NCBI GenBank assembly: GCA_020847315.1 | Contig: JADLCF010000047.1 | Span: 1-36,163 of the forward strand | Reading direction: 5' to 3' | DNA: 36,163 bases | Origin: Bryobacterales bacterium | GTDB lineage: Bacteria > Acidobacteriota > Terriglobia > Bryobacterales > Bryobacteraceae | Shown: piece after piece, positions 7,862-14,922 of the stretch | How positions within the stretch are numbered: the first letter of the stretch is position 1 | Layout: each line of letters begins with the position of its first letter | Program-made: the position numbers and the translations under genes | Notes under the pieces: model-generated | Seen by the model: the letters and a program-made list of their open reading frames with translations, nothing else | The model's database searches: none | What the model was told of the DNA's origin: nothing

Positions 7862-8366
7862 GAATTTCCTCCTCAAACACCTTGCGGCTGACGATCCCCA
7901 TGTGGACGCTGGCCACTTTGCCGTTCCGGTCGAGGATAAAGCTGGTGGGCAAGGCTTGCACTCCGCCATAGAGCTGCGCCATCTCTTCAGTCCCCAGCAC
8001 CATGCGGTAGTTCACCTTCATTTCCTGCATGAAGGGCTTCACGGCTTTCCAGCCGTCTTCATCCATGGATACGCCCAGGACGGCGAAGCCCTGGTCCTTG
8101 AACTCGCGCTCCATCTCCACAAACCAGGGAATTTCGATCCTGCAGGGGCCGCACCAGGTAGCCCAGAAATTGAGAAGCACAACCTTCCCGCGAAGGTCGG
8201 ATAATTTCAATGTCTGGCCATTGGCGTCTTCGAGGGCAAAATCCGCCGCCTCATTCCGAGTGTGTTCCGCTTTGAGCTTGGCCGTGTCGTCATGCTCACT
8301 CGGCTTGGTGCAGGAGATCAGCCCGATCACGAACACAGTTGCCAACAGGATTCTCAGCTTTCTCAA
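7767..8366 (-). CDS. TlpA/ResA-like thioredoxin-fold lipoprotein
   Basis: A 199-residue thiol-disulfide oxidoreductase. I choose the TTG at 8366 because GAAGGAG lies five bases before it and the protein then starts MRKLRILLATVFVIGLISC, a lipoprotein signal with Cys19 as lipidation site; a GTG 24 bases upstream (8390) has no such support. The redox motif is WCGPC (Cys72, Cys75) in LLNFWATWCGPC, followed by the cis-proline region ALPTSF, typical of AhpC/TSA-Redoxin TlpA/ResA proteins that keep periplasmic thiols reduced, for example during cytochrome c maturation. The last ~30 codons (alanine- and glycine-rich after ALLEGK) overlap the next gene's start and look like an extension beyond the conserved fold. 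Confidence 0.88.
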   Translation of the reverse strand: MRKLRILLATVFVIGLISCTKPSEHDDTAKLKAEHTRNEAADFALEDANGQTLKLSDLRGKVVLLNFWATWCGPCRIEIPWFVEMEREFKDQGFAVLGVSMDEDGWKAVKPFMQEMKVNYRMVLGTEEMAQLYGGVQALPTSFILDRNGKVASVHMGIVSRKVFEEEIRALLEGKTAPVAGAIGAADPARVGDGAAGAK

Positions 8367-8428
8367 AATAACTCCTTCACCGAAATTCACGCGCTCCGGC
8401 TCCCTGACTTTGTTCCGTTGCGCGATGC

Positions 8429-9334
8429 CTACTTGATCAATTCGGCGCGGATGTCCTTGATTTGAATGGCATCGCGCATCGCATCCATCTTCTTCCGGAA
8501 TTTTTCATCGTGGAGATGCGTGTTAATCCGCGCCGCCACGCCGAGGTACTCGGGTTCGGTGACGGATTCCGCCCGAAAGATGTAGAACCCGTTTGGCTGA
8601 CGGACGGGATCGCTAATCTGGCCGGGTTTCAGTTGGAATACCACCGCCTTCACGTCCGCTGGGATATTGTCGGTTTTCTTGAGAGTGGCGAAATCGCCGT
8701 TCCGCGCCGCGCTCGCTTCGTCCTTGGAGTATTGCTTCACCGCCGCTACGAAATCCGATCCGGAACGCAACTCGGAGACCAGTTTTTGCGCAAGAGTGAG
8801 CGCTTCGCTCTCGCTCATCACCGTCCGGGTCTCGCCGGCTTTCGGAAGGGCGTTGCTGAAGGGAAGGTAGATGACCTTCGTGGCGACCTCCACAAAGTCG
8901 CTCTTGTGCGCCTCATAGTATGCCTCGGCTTCCCCGCTTTCGACTCGCACTTCCTGGCTGAGCACGTTCAGCCCGGCCGTCGAGAGAAGCATCGCCCGTT
9001 GATACGCAAGCTGCTCTTTGTAAGGCGACTGGCGGTCGAGATGGCGGTCTTCGGCCTCCTTGCTCAGGCGGTGCATCAGGGCGAACTGGCGGAGAAAACT
9101 CTCCGGGTCCTTGGTCGCTGCGGCGCGGCTTTGCGCCGGCATCGCTCCGAGGAAACTTTGCAATTCGCTGTACGTCACAGGCTGGCCGTCGACCATCGCC
9201 ACGACAGCCGTTCCTTCCGGCACGCGTTCCATCACTGAGGCAGAAGCGGCCGGTTTCGGCGCGGGAGGAGCCTGCCCTTGCAGCGCCATCCCGAAGCAAG
9301 TGATTCCGAAAAGAAGAAGGTACGTAGATTTCAT
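8429..9334 (-). CDS. PpiC-type (parvulin) peptidyl-prolyl isomerase, exported
   Basis: A 301-residue SurA/PrsA-like protein. The ATG at 9334 is preferred over in-frame upstream starts because it opens a signal peptide (MKSTYLLLFGITCFGMALQG). The N-terminal part (GTAVVAMVDGQPVTYSELQSFL, then a helical region with repeated charged residues) matches the SurA-N-like chaperone segment; the parvulin domain follows at about 150-265, with KQYSKDEASAARNGDF and KPGQISDPVRQPNGFYIFR as family hallmarks. Such proteins fold exported and outer-membrane proteins in the periplasm. It is first in the minus-strand run, 62 bases before the TlpA-like gene, so the set couples folding, disulfide chemistry and surface glycan work. 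No strong ribosome-binding site is visible. Confidence 0.85.
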   Translation of the reverse strand: MKSTYLLLFGITCFGMALQGQAPPAPKPAASASVMERVPEGTAVVAMVDGQPVTYSELQSFLGAMPAQSRAAATKDPESFLRQFALMHRLSKEAEDRHLDRQSPYKEQLAYQRAMLLSTAGLNVLSQEVRVESGEAEAYYEAHKSDFVEVATKVIYLPFSNALPKAGETRTVMSESEALTLAQKLVSELRSGSDFVAAVKQYSKDEASAARNGDFATLKKTDNIPADVKAVVFQLKPGQISDPVRQPNGFYIFRAESVTEPEYLGVAARINTHLHDEKFRKKMDAMRDAIQIKDIRAELIK

Positions 9335-10163
9335 CCAACAATCCAGATTTCGCAGAGAGTGAAAAGGTGAGCGAGCACAGTGAAACTCGGCCGAGAGGCG
9401 GACGGCCCGGAAGCCGCTAGCACTATTATCCTCCATACCCGGCCGCATCGCGCGCCTTGCCAATAGATCGGCGAGTTCCCCGCGTACCGCGGCATCGCAC
9501 ATCGCGAGCGGGTAGCTTCGTGCGACTCAAGCATTCGCGCAACCTGCGAGAATCCCGCAGAGGTCCGAATCTATCCACCTTGGCTATAGACGGGGAAGCG
9601 CGGATCGGGTTACGTACGGCAGCACTGGAGCGGAGAGCGAGACGGGCCGGTTTCCCGATGGGCCGGAGCCCGTCACCCTGAGGGTTCTGTTCCGCTTCGG
9701 CATGCGCCTATCGAGGAGTCTGCCCTCCATTCGCTGCGTGAGAGCCAAGCACGCTCTGATTCCAGATTGTCCCGTCAACCTCACGGGCTCCGATCAAAGC
9801 GACTTCCGATGCCAGTGCGCCGCGAGGCGCGCTCGACCCGCGCTTCGGAAAAGAAGATCTGTTCAGCACTGGCTTTGAAGGCCGGTTCGGCATCAAGTTC
9901 ATTTTCTAGGAGGGAGTGGAAGCAGACAAGAATCCCGCCGGAAGCACGGATCGTGAACCCACCGGGGGAGCTTGCTTTCGGCTACCCACAATCAAAGCAA
10001 ACAGGGACGGTCCTGGAGCCGCGAACCGGTTCCAGGACCGTTTTTCATCAGTGGGAATAATGGTGAGCGGGCCGGAACCGCCTCTCTCATTCCGTGTGTC
10101 TCCATCACGCGCCGGGTCCGGCAGTATCGCCGCGCCTCGGCGGCAACGTACACTGAGGGGAGT
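9335..10163. other. Long non-coding stretch with RNA-like structure, function unknown
   Basis: No frame here gives a recognisable protein. The left edge should hold the promoter of the minus-strand operon. Further right the plus strand contains several hairpins: GACGGGC/GCCCGTC (9641-9647 with 9668-9674), a short GGAG/CTCC stem near 9714-9730, and a five-pair stem with GNRA loop GCGA (9817-9821 with 9826-9830). The stretch ends in a textbook rho-independent terminator (10007-10045). A terminator without an upstream gene on that strand suggests an untranslated transcript. I checked by eye for 6S RNA, tmRNA and RNase P RNA hallmarks and did not find them. A GTG at 9916 follows AGGAGGG but is only one base away. 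Confidence 0.45.
10007..10045 (+). terminator. Rho-independent terminator with no assigned gene
   Basis: An 11-bp perfect stem ACGGTCCTGGA (10007-10017) / TCCAGGACCGT (10031-10041), 13-base loop, followed by a T-run that overlaps the stem end (10041-10045). It lies about 120 bases before tRNA-Leu on the same strand, while the nearest protein gene to the left runs the other way. Confidence 0.9.
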
Positions 10164-10252
10164 GCCCGGGTGGCGAAATCGGCAGACGCAACGGACTTAA
10201 AATCCGTTTTCCGGCAACGGGAGTGTGGGTTCAAGTCCCACCCCGGGCACCA
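10164..10252 (+). tRNA. tRNA-Leu (UAA)
   Basis: The acceptor stem GCCCGGG (10164-10170) pairs with CCCGGGC (10242-10248); discriminator A and an encoded CCA follow. The anticodon stem ACGGA/TCCGT frames loop CTTAAAA with anticodon TAA at 10198-10200. A long variable arm (class II) and a T arm GTGGG-TTCAAGT-CCCAC (10225-10241) are present. The long variable arm fits leucine. Confidence 0.97.
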
Positions 10253-10313
10253 GAGGATCAACTAGTTCCATTTTGATCCCGAACCGTGATTCCGATCTTG
10301 TGCGCTACCGATG

Positions 10314-10358
10314 CCGTTTCGGGAATGACAAACGCTGGAATCTGTCATACCCAAACGG
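10314..10358. repeat. Imperfect long hairpin downstream of tRNA-Leu
   Basis: CCGTTT-(C)-GGG-A-ATGACA (10314-10330) can pair with TGTCAT-A-CCC-AAACGG (10343-10358): 15 pairs with one bulge and one mismatch around a 12-base loop. A further TTTGTCATAG copy lies just to the right. No U-run follows on either strand, so it is not a classical terminator for the minus-strand gene at 10409. It may be a small dispersed repeat element. Confidence 0.5.
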
Positions 10359-10408
10359 AAATTTGTCATAGTCGCACCCTCTTGGGATGCGCAGTGTCCC
10401 GTCCACAT

Positions 10409-10564
10409 TTACGGTTTCTTGCAGGAACACGTTGGGCCGCACTTGCAATTCGGTCCGCAATCGCAACCTGTGGTTTGGCTTTTCGCCTTGGCGCTCTGGC
10501 ATCCGCAGGTGCAGGACGCGCCGGGGCACGATTCGCAATTGCATGGTCTTGAGTTGTTCAACAT
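10409..10564 (-). CDS. Small cysteine-rich protein, candidate metallothionein
   Basis: A 51-residue protein with 12 cysteines (24 percent), no histidine and no aromatic residues. The cysteines form two hexads: 8, 10, 13, 18, 20, 22 (CNCESCPGASCTCGC) and 34, 36, 40, 42, 46, 48 (CDCGPNCKCGPTCSC), joined by an 11-residue lysine/serine linker. The CxC-rich pattern is that of metallothioneins, which chelate Cu(I), Zn(II) or Cd(II) in the cytosol. It does not look like the cyanobacterial SmtA type, which has histidines and a zinc-finger-like core. The ATG at 10564 is preferred over longer in-frame starts because AAGGAG lies eight bases upstream. It follows the AraC gene by 110 bases on the same strand, with a hairpin in between. 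Metal identity is unknown. Confidence 0.72.
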   Translation of the reverse strand: MLNNSRPCNCESCPGASCTCGCQSAKAKSQTTGCDCGPNCKCGPTCSCKKP

Positions 10565-10594
10565 TCTGAGGCTCCTTGGATTTCGTTGGTTGGC

Positions 10595-10639
10595 TTGCCG
10601 CCAACAATTGCAGTTTGACATTGAACCCCCTGGCGGCAA
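10595..10639 (-). promoter_or_regulatory. Leader hairpin upstream of the cysteine-rich gene
   Basis: A 9-bp perfect inverted repeat, TTGCCGCCA (10595-10603 on plus) and TGGCGGCAA (10631-10639), with a 27-base spacer, ends about 30 bases before the ATG of the 51-residue gene. It has no U-run, so it is not a standard terminator for the AraC gene. It could be an operator half-site pair or a leader RNA structure. Confidence 0.45.
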
Positions 10640-10674
10640 TTGAACGAAGCAGCTATTGTCCAGGGATGAATCGG

Positions 10675-11532
10675 CTATTGTGCCGGTGCTTGCTGCCCCG
10701 GTGTGGCGCGCCGCTCGAAGTGCGTGCTGAAGGGGGAGGAAAGCTCTGCGAATTCGCCTCGCATCAACACCGACGGCGCCATGCCCACCATCTGGTAGAA
10801 GGTTCGTGTCAAGTGCGCGGCGTCTGCAAAATCGGCGGCATGCGCGGCTGCCGAAATCGTTCGCTCAGATGCAATTGCCAACATCGCCCGGGTTAGCTTC
10901 CGCCATAGCATGTAGCGGCTATAAGGGAGCCCCACCTGTTCCTTGAACAAGTGTGCGAAGCGGCTTGGCGAAAGGAACGCCTTCCCCGCCGCGTTCTCGA
11001 GTGAAACGCGAAGATCGCCACCTTCGCGGATCGTGCGCAGCACGGTCGTTACTCTGGGATCCAGCCGCCGCGCCGGCGGAGCGCCAGGGCTCAGCGCCTG
11101 CACGCAATGGCGGATAAGCTCGCCAATTTCCATGCTCTCAAACGGTTGCTCGACGAACTTACGGAGTTCCTCAGCGCATGAGGCCAATCGAGGGCCGGAT
11201 AGAATCGTAATCTCACGCTTGAGCGAACTTCTAAGCCAGGTTCCTTCGGCGGACTCAGGATCGACGAACAGCATCGCGCCAAGTGCGCCGCTGCAATTAA
11301 AGGAATGGGTGGCATCCGGCTTCACAATGAGCCCCGCGCCCTTCCTCCAATCCTCGTCTTCCCCGCGGATGGCCACTTCCCCGTCAACGGCAATCACGAT
11401 TTGGATCGCATGATGAGCATGGCTGGGCACAACACCGTCTGCGCGCGCGATGAGCAGGAATCCCCCTTCCCATAAGTACCAGCGCGGTTCGTTCAGCCAG
11501 CGGTAAAACACGTTGCCGGATGCTTTTTCCAA
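10675..11532 (-). CDS. AraC-family transcriptional regulator
   Basis: A 285-residue regulator with an N-terminal cupin-like sensor domain (about 30-120; SHAHHAIQIVIAVDGE, KPDATHSF) and a C-terminal double helix-turn-helix domain (about 175-275; LSPSRFAHLFKEQVGLPYSRYMLWRKL, then AADFADAAHLTRTFYQMVGMAPS). The SHAHHA segment is the usual cupin histidine region. Its ligand is unknown. It is divergent from the small membrane protein gene at 11669 (136-base shared intergenic region) and upstream of the cysteine-rich protein gene, so it may control either or both. In this kind of AraC protein the target is often the divergent operon. Confidence 0.9.
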   Translation of the reverse strand: MEKASGNVFYRWLNEPRWYLWEGGFLLIARADGVVPSHAHHAIQIVIAVDGEVAIRGEDEDWRKGAGLIVKPDATHSFNCSGALGAMLFVDPESAEGTWLRSSLKREITILSGPRLASCAEELRKFVEQPFESMEIGELIRHCVQALSPGAPPARRLDPRVTTVLRTIREGGDLRVSLENAAGKAFLSPSRFAHLFKEQVGLPYSRYMLWRKLTRAMLAIASERTISAAAHAADFADAAHLTRTFYQMVGMAPSVLMRGEFAELSSPFSTHFERRATPGQQAPAQ

Positions 11533-11668
11533 GGCAGTTCCCGCTCTTCACTGTAGCTGCTTTGTTCATGAACTTCAGCGGGGCTGTTCAATCTTGACGG
11601 CGGCCATGCGAGTTATCGTGGGGCGTGGCCGGATTCATTGACTGCGAAGCGAAAGGGGAGGAGATCTT

Positions 11669-12085
11669 GTGGAATATCTGTGGGCACTGATCCTGGGATT
11701 GCTAGTGGCTGGCTTTGCCGCACTGAGCGGTTTCGACCGCGACCGTGCTTTTTACCCAACGGTCCTGATCGTGATTGCGTCGTACTACCCGTTGTTTGCG
11801 GTGATGGGTGGGTCTCTTCACCCGGTATTGGCGATTGAGGTCGCGGTTGGGTTCGTATTCGCTATCATTGCCTTGCTCGGCTTCAAACAGAGCTTATGGT
11901 TGGCTGCCGCGGGGATCGCAGGTCATGGATTCTTTGATTTTTTCGTCCATCACGCTCTGGTTTCGAATCCCGGCATGCCCGTTTGGTGGCCCGGCTTCTG
12001 CGGATCCATAGACATCGTGCTTGGCGTGTGGCTGGCGATCCGCCTTTGGATGTCGCCGGTTGCGAGCGGCTGCGGTGCGAAATGA
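11669..12085 (+). CDS. Small integral membrane protein of unknown family with HG-D-HH motif
   Basis: A 138-residue, very hydrophobic protein with four or five predicted membrane segments (about 3-19, 29-46, 52-70, 76-95, 112-127). The fourth ends in HGFFDFFVHH, placing His86, Asp90, His94 and His95 on one helix, which could bind a metal or heme or form a proton path. The start is a GTG preceded by GGGGAGGAG (11655-11663), five bases away. I do not recognise the family. It is divergent from the AraC regulator and 124 bases upstream of the MDR oxidoreductase, with which it may share a transcript. No function is assigned. Confidence 0.72.
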   Translation: MEYLWALILGLLVAGFAALSGFDRDRAFYPTVLIVIASYYPLFAVMGGSLHPVLAIEVAVGFVFAIIALLGFKQSLWLAAAGIAGHGFFDFFVHHALVSNPGMPVWWPGFCGSIDIVLGVWLAIRLWMSPVASGCGAK

Positions 12086-12209
12086 TCTCAAGCGTGGCTC
12101 CAAATAGACCCGCGGCCGCGTGGCCCGATGGCATGGGGCATGAGCCGGGGATCAATCGCGGGAACGCGACCAGACTGCCGGCGTTTGAACGGCAAGAGGA
12201 ATCACTAGC

Positions 12210-13178
12210 ATGAAAGCGATCGTTCGGGATACCTACGGCTCACCGGATGTCCTGCGCCTCGACGACGTTTCGGCCCCAGCCATTGACGGCGCCGGCGTGC
12301 TGGTGCGCGTTCATGCGGCATCCGTGAATGCGGGCGATTGGCATCTGCTCCGCGGCAAGCCGCTTCCTTTCCGGCTGATCGCGGGCCTGAGCAAACCAAA
12401 ATACAGAATCATCGGTAACGACATCGCCGGAACCGTGGAAGCGGTTGGTAGAGACGTCACCCGGTTCAAGCCCGGCGATGAAGTCTTCGGAGATGTCTCC
12501 CGGTGCGGGTTCGGCGCGTACGCCGAGTACGCCGTGGCGCGCGAGAGCGCGTTGGCGCGGAAGCGGGCGAGCGTCACTTTCGAGGAGGCAGCCTCCATTC
12601 CCACATCCGGATGCACCGCGCTTCAGGGCCTCCGGAACGGCAGAATTCAGTCTGCGCGTAAGGTGCTGATTCATGGCGCTTCCGGTGGTGTCGGCACGTT
12701 CGCGGTACAGATCGCCAAAGCATTGGGAGCGGAAGTGACGGCTGTCTGCAGCACGAAAAATGCCGGGATGATTCTCGCGATTGGCGCCGATCAAGTGCTT
12801 GACTATACGCGGGTGGATTTTGCAAACTCCGGGCAGAAGTTCGATCTGATCCTGGCCGTGAATGGCGACAGATCGATTTGGGACTACAGACGCGCGCTGA
12901 CTCCCGCCGGCCGGTATGTGATGGTGGGTGGATCGAACCGGCAGTTGTGCGAGGCGTTGTTCCTTGGACCGCTGCTGTCGGTCGGCGCTCAGAAGCTGGG
13001 GAACCTGCTGGCGAGTCCCAATCAGCAGGACTTGGAACTGCTGATGGACTTCATTGAAGCCGGGAAAATTCAGCCTGTCATCGAGCACAGTTATCCATTG
13101 AGTCAGACGCCCGAGGCTATCCGCCGTCTGGAAGCCGGGCATGCCAGCGGAAAGTTGGTGGTTGCCATCCGGCGATGA
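12210..13178 (+). CDS. Zinc-independent MDR oxidoreductase (quinone reductase-like)
   Basis: A 322-residue medium-chain dehydrogenase/reductase. The N-terminal GroES-like domain (DVSAPAIDGAGVLVRVHAASVN, then GNDIAGTVEAVG and FKPGDEVFGD) is followed by a Rossmann domain with GASGGVGTFAVQIAK (156-170). The structural and catalytic zinc cysteines of classical alcohol dehydrogenases are absent, so it most resembles NADPH-dependent quinone oxidoreductases or alkenal/enone reductases. Such enzymes detoxify quinones or reactive carbonyls in the cytosol. AGAGGAA lies about ten bases before the ATG. Its position after the membrane protein and opposite the AraC gene suggests AraC control. The substrate is not predictable. 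Confidence 0.88.
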   Translation: MKAIVRDTYGSPDVLRLDDVSAPAIDGAGVLVRVHAASVNAGDWHLLRGKPLPFRLIAGLSKPKYRIIGNDIAGTVEAVGRDVTRFKPGDEVFGDVSRCGFGAYAEYAVARESALARKRASVTFEEAASIPTSGCTALQGLRNGRIQSARKVLIHGASGGVGTFAVQIAKALGAEVTAVCSTKNAGMILAIGADQVLDYTRVDFANSGQKFDLILAVNGDRSIWDYRRALTPAGRYVMVGGSNRQLCEALFLGPLLSVGAQKLGNLLASPNQQDLELLMDFIEAGKIQPVIEHSYPLSQTPEAIRRLEAGHASGKLVVAIRR

Positions 13179-13431
13179 GGGGGAGCCAGGGTTCAAGCCC
13201 TGCCGCCCCCGGGCGCCCGTGGATTTCCTGGAGTCCGCTCGCCCGGCAATCCCTGGAATGCATGGTGTTACATTCGATGGAGTGCCGGGCGATGAAGCAC
13301 TATGCGATCGCATGACTGTGGGCCAGCCAGCGCCACTGGCGAAATAGCCGGAGCGGTCACGGGCATCACAGGCATCGTTGTTGCCGGGCGGGTAGGCCTT
13401 TTCCCCGGCGGCTTTTCCAGGAGCAGTTTCC

Positions 13432-14091
13432 ATGGTCCTGATTCATCCCGGTGAAACCGTGATTATGAGCGTTCTCTTCCAGGCGTTTGACCTGGGTGGC
13501 ACGTTTGTATTCGCGATCAGCGGCGCGCTCGCCGGAGTCCGGCACAAGCTTGATCTGTTTGGGGTGCTGGTGCTCTCGTTCGCGGCCGCGACGTTCGGGG
13601 GCATCACGCGCGATGTTCTGATCGGGGCTGTCCCGCCCGCCTCCATCTCGGATTGGCGCTATCTTGCCGTTTCTCTCCTCGCCGGGACGATCACGTTCTT
13701 CTTCTATTCCAAAGTAAACCGCTTCCGGAATGCTTTGCTGATCTACGATGCCGCCGGTCTGGGTCTCTTCGCCGTCACGGGCGCGGCCAAAGCGCTGGCC
13801 TATCAACTAGGCCCCGTCCCCGCCGCTCTGCTCGGCATGCTAACTGGCATCGGGGGAGGCGTAGTCCGCGATGCGCTGGTGTCTGAGGTCCCGGCCGTCT
13901 TCCGCACGGAAGTCTACGCGGTGGCGGCCTTGATTGGAGCCTGCATCGTCGTTCTCGGGAGCCAGGCCGGACTTCCACCGGCACCGGTCGCCGCCGCCGG
14001 AGCCTTCCTTTGCTTCACCATTCGTCTGCTCGCCATCCGTCGCGACTGGCACTTCCCGGTTGCCAAGGCGCCGGATGAGCCGCAAGGTTAA
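13432..14091 (+). CDS. Trimeric intracellular cation (TRIC) channel family protein
   Basis: A 219-residue membrane protein with the two-fold repeat of the UPF0126/TRIC family. Each repeat carries a glycine-rich turn and an RD pair: FGGITRDVLIGAVPP near residues 63-77 and GGGVVRDALVSEVP about 80 residues later. Seven membrane spans are expected. Prokaryotic TRIC channels are trimeric, with potassium conductance in the best-studied members. The ATG at 13432 has AGGAGC eight bases upstream; a later in-frame Met (residue 12) is possible but lacks a ribosome-binding site. It stands alone, about 250 bases after the MDR gene. The physiological role in bacteria is uncertain. Confidence 0.9.
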   Translation: MVLIHPGETVIMSVLFQAFDLGGTFVFAISGALAGVRHKLDLFGVLVLSFAAATFGGITRDVLIGAVPPASISDWRYLAVSLLAGTITFFFYSKVNRFRNALLIYDAAGLGLFAVTGAAKALAYQLGPVPAALLGMLTGIGGGVVRDALVSEVPAVFRTEVYAVAALIGACIVVLGSQAGLPPAPVAAAGAFLCFTIRLLAIRRDWHFPVAKAPDEPQG

Positions 14092-14177
14092 CCTGGCGGT
14101 TATCGCCCTTTCTTTTCAATGTTCTGGCTCGCGCTAGGGGTCCCGAATATTTTCGGACGACCGGAGCACAAAATCTC

Positions 14178-14206
14178 TTGACAGAGATCCAATTCAATCA
14201 CATAAT
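14178..14206 (+). promoter_or_regulatory. Strong sigma-70-type promoter of the tetR gene
   Basis: TTGACA (14178-14183) and CATAAT (14201-14206) are exactly 17 bases apart. The first hexamer is consensus and the second differs at one position, which is unusually good for this window. The start point should fall near 14213, inside the operator-like repeats described next. Confidence 0.8.
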
Positions 14207-14230
14207 TCAATCACATACTTGAATCATACG
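14192..14230 (+). promoter_or_regulatory. Operator-like repeats overlapping the tetR promoter
   Basis: ATTCAATCACATA occurs twice in perfect tandem (14192-14204, 14205-14217); a third degenerate copy (8 of 13 bases) follows. Superimposed is an inverted repeat ATTCAA (14205-14210) / TTGAAT (14219-14224) with an 8-base spacer, the size usual for TetR operators. It covers the -10 element and the expected start point, so binding there would block transcription. Confidence 0.6.
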
Positions 14231-14255
14231 CTTTAATCAGATTGGAAAATGAAAG

Positions 14256-14918
14256 ATGAGACCACAGATGGACACACTTGAAACCGCCACCAAGCCGACA
14301 AGTGAACGAATCCTGGAAGCTGCGGAGGGCTTGTTCGCCGCGCAGGGAATCCGGGGAACGTCGCTCAAGGAGATCACGGAATTGGCGGAAGTGAATATCG
14401 CCGCCGTGAACTACCACTTCCGGTCGAAGGACGCATTGGTGCGCGCCGTGTTTGAGCGCAGCTTTGAACCGTTGAATGCCGAACGTTTACGGATGTTGGG
14501 CGAAGCCGAGAATGGCGGCGGCCCTCTCACCCTGGAACGGGTGCTCCGGGCGCTTTTTGAGCCGATGCTGCGTGCCTGGCAAACCAACCGGAACTTCATC
14601 CTGCTGGTGGGTAGGCTGCAAAGCGAGCCGGATGCTGAACTCACGAACCACATCCACGGGCTTTATGTCCCGCTCATCGAGCGCTTCCTCCGGGCCGCCC
14701 GCCGCGCGGCTCCGGATGTTGCCGAATCCGAGTTGTTCTTCTGGATCCACTTCCTCTTCGGGGGGGTGGTTTACACACTGCTCAACAGCCAGGACATGGA
14801 GAAGATGCACCCTGGCCAGAACCCCATCGACACCACCGAGACGTTCCTGCACGACCTGATTGCCTTCGGCACGGCGGGATTGCGCTCACGGAGCCAGCTA
14901 CAAACCACAAGGAGTTAA
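14256..14918 (+). CDS. TetR-family transcriptional regulator
   Basis: A 220-residue regulator with the TetR DNA-binding domain at about 17-62 (ERILEAAEGLFAAQG, TSLKEITELAEV, NIAAVNYHFRSKDAL). The C-terminal ligand-binding domain (RAWQTNRNFILLVGRL, FFWIHFLFGGVVYTLL) resembles the TetR_C group seen in CerR/CecR-like regulators. It probably represses its own promoter through the palindrome at 14205-14224. Its stop is four bases before the start of the TonB-dependent receptor gene, whose ribosome-binding site lies inside its last codons, so the two are translationally coupled. A ligand derived from the receptor's substrate is a reasonable guess, unproven. A second Met at residue 5 is an alternative start. 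Confidence 0.92.
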   Translation: MRPQMDTLETATKPTSERILEAAEGLFAAQGIRGTSLKEITELAEVNIAAVNYHFRSKDALVRAVFERSFEPLNAERLRMLGEAENGGGPLTLERVLRALFEPMLRAWQTNRNFILLVGRLQSEPDAELTNHIHGLYVPLIERFLRAARRAAPDVAESELFFWIHFLFGGVVYTLLNSQDMEKMHPGQNPIDTTETFLHDLIAFGTAGLRSRSQLQTTRS

Positions 14919-14922
14919 CAAG

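Noticed and set aside
9335-10006. 6S RNA, tmRNA or RNase P RNA in the long gene-free region
   Set aside because: None of the hallmark conserved segments (tmRNA tRNA-like ends and tag frame, RNase P GAAAGUCCGG core, 6S central bubble pattern) could be seen on either strand by eye; a covariance search is needed.
13179-13210. Hairpin GGGGG/CCCCC with inner CAGGG/CCCTG right after the MDR stop
   Set aside because: The stem is broken by internal loops and has no U-run, so I do not call it a terminator; the tRNA-like GGTTCAAGCCC is chance.
12240-13433. A 397-codon open frame on the minus strand opposite the MDR oxidoreductase
   Set aside because: Low-complexity translation without any family signature, and the plus strand encodes a full oxidoreductase.
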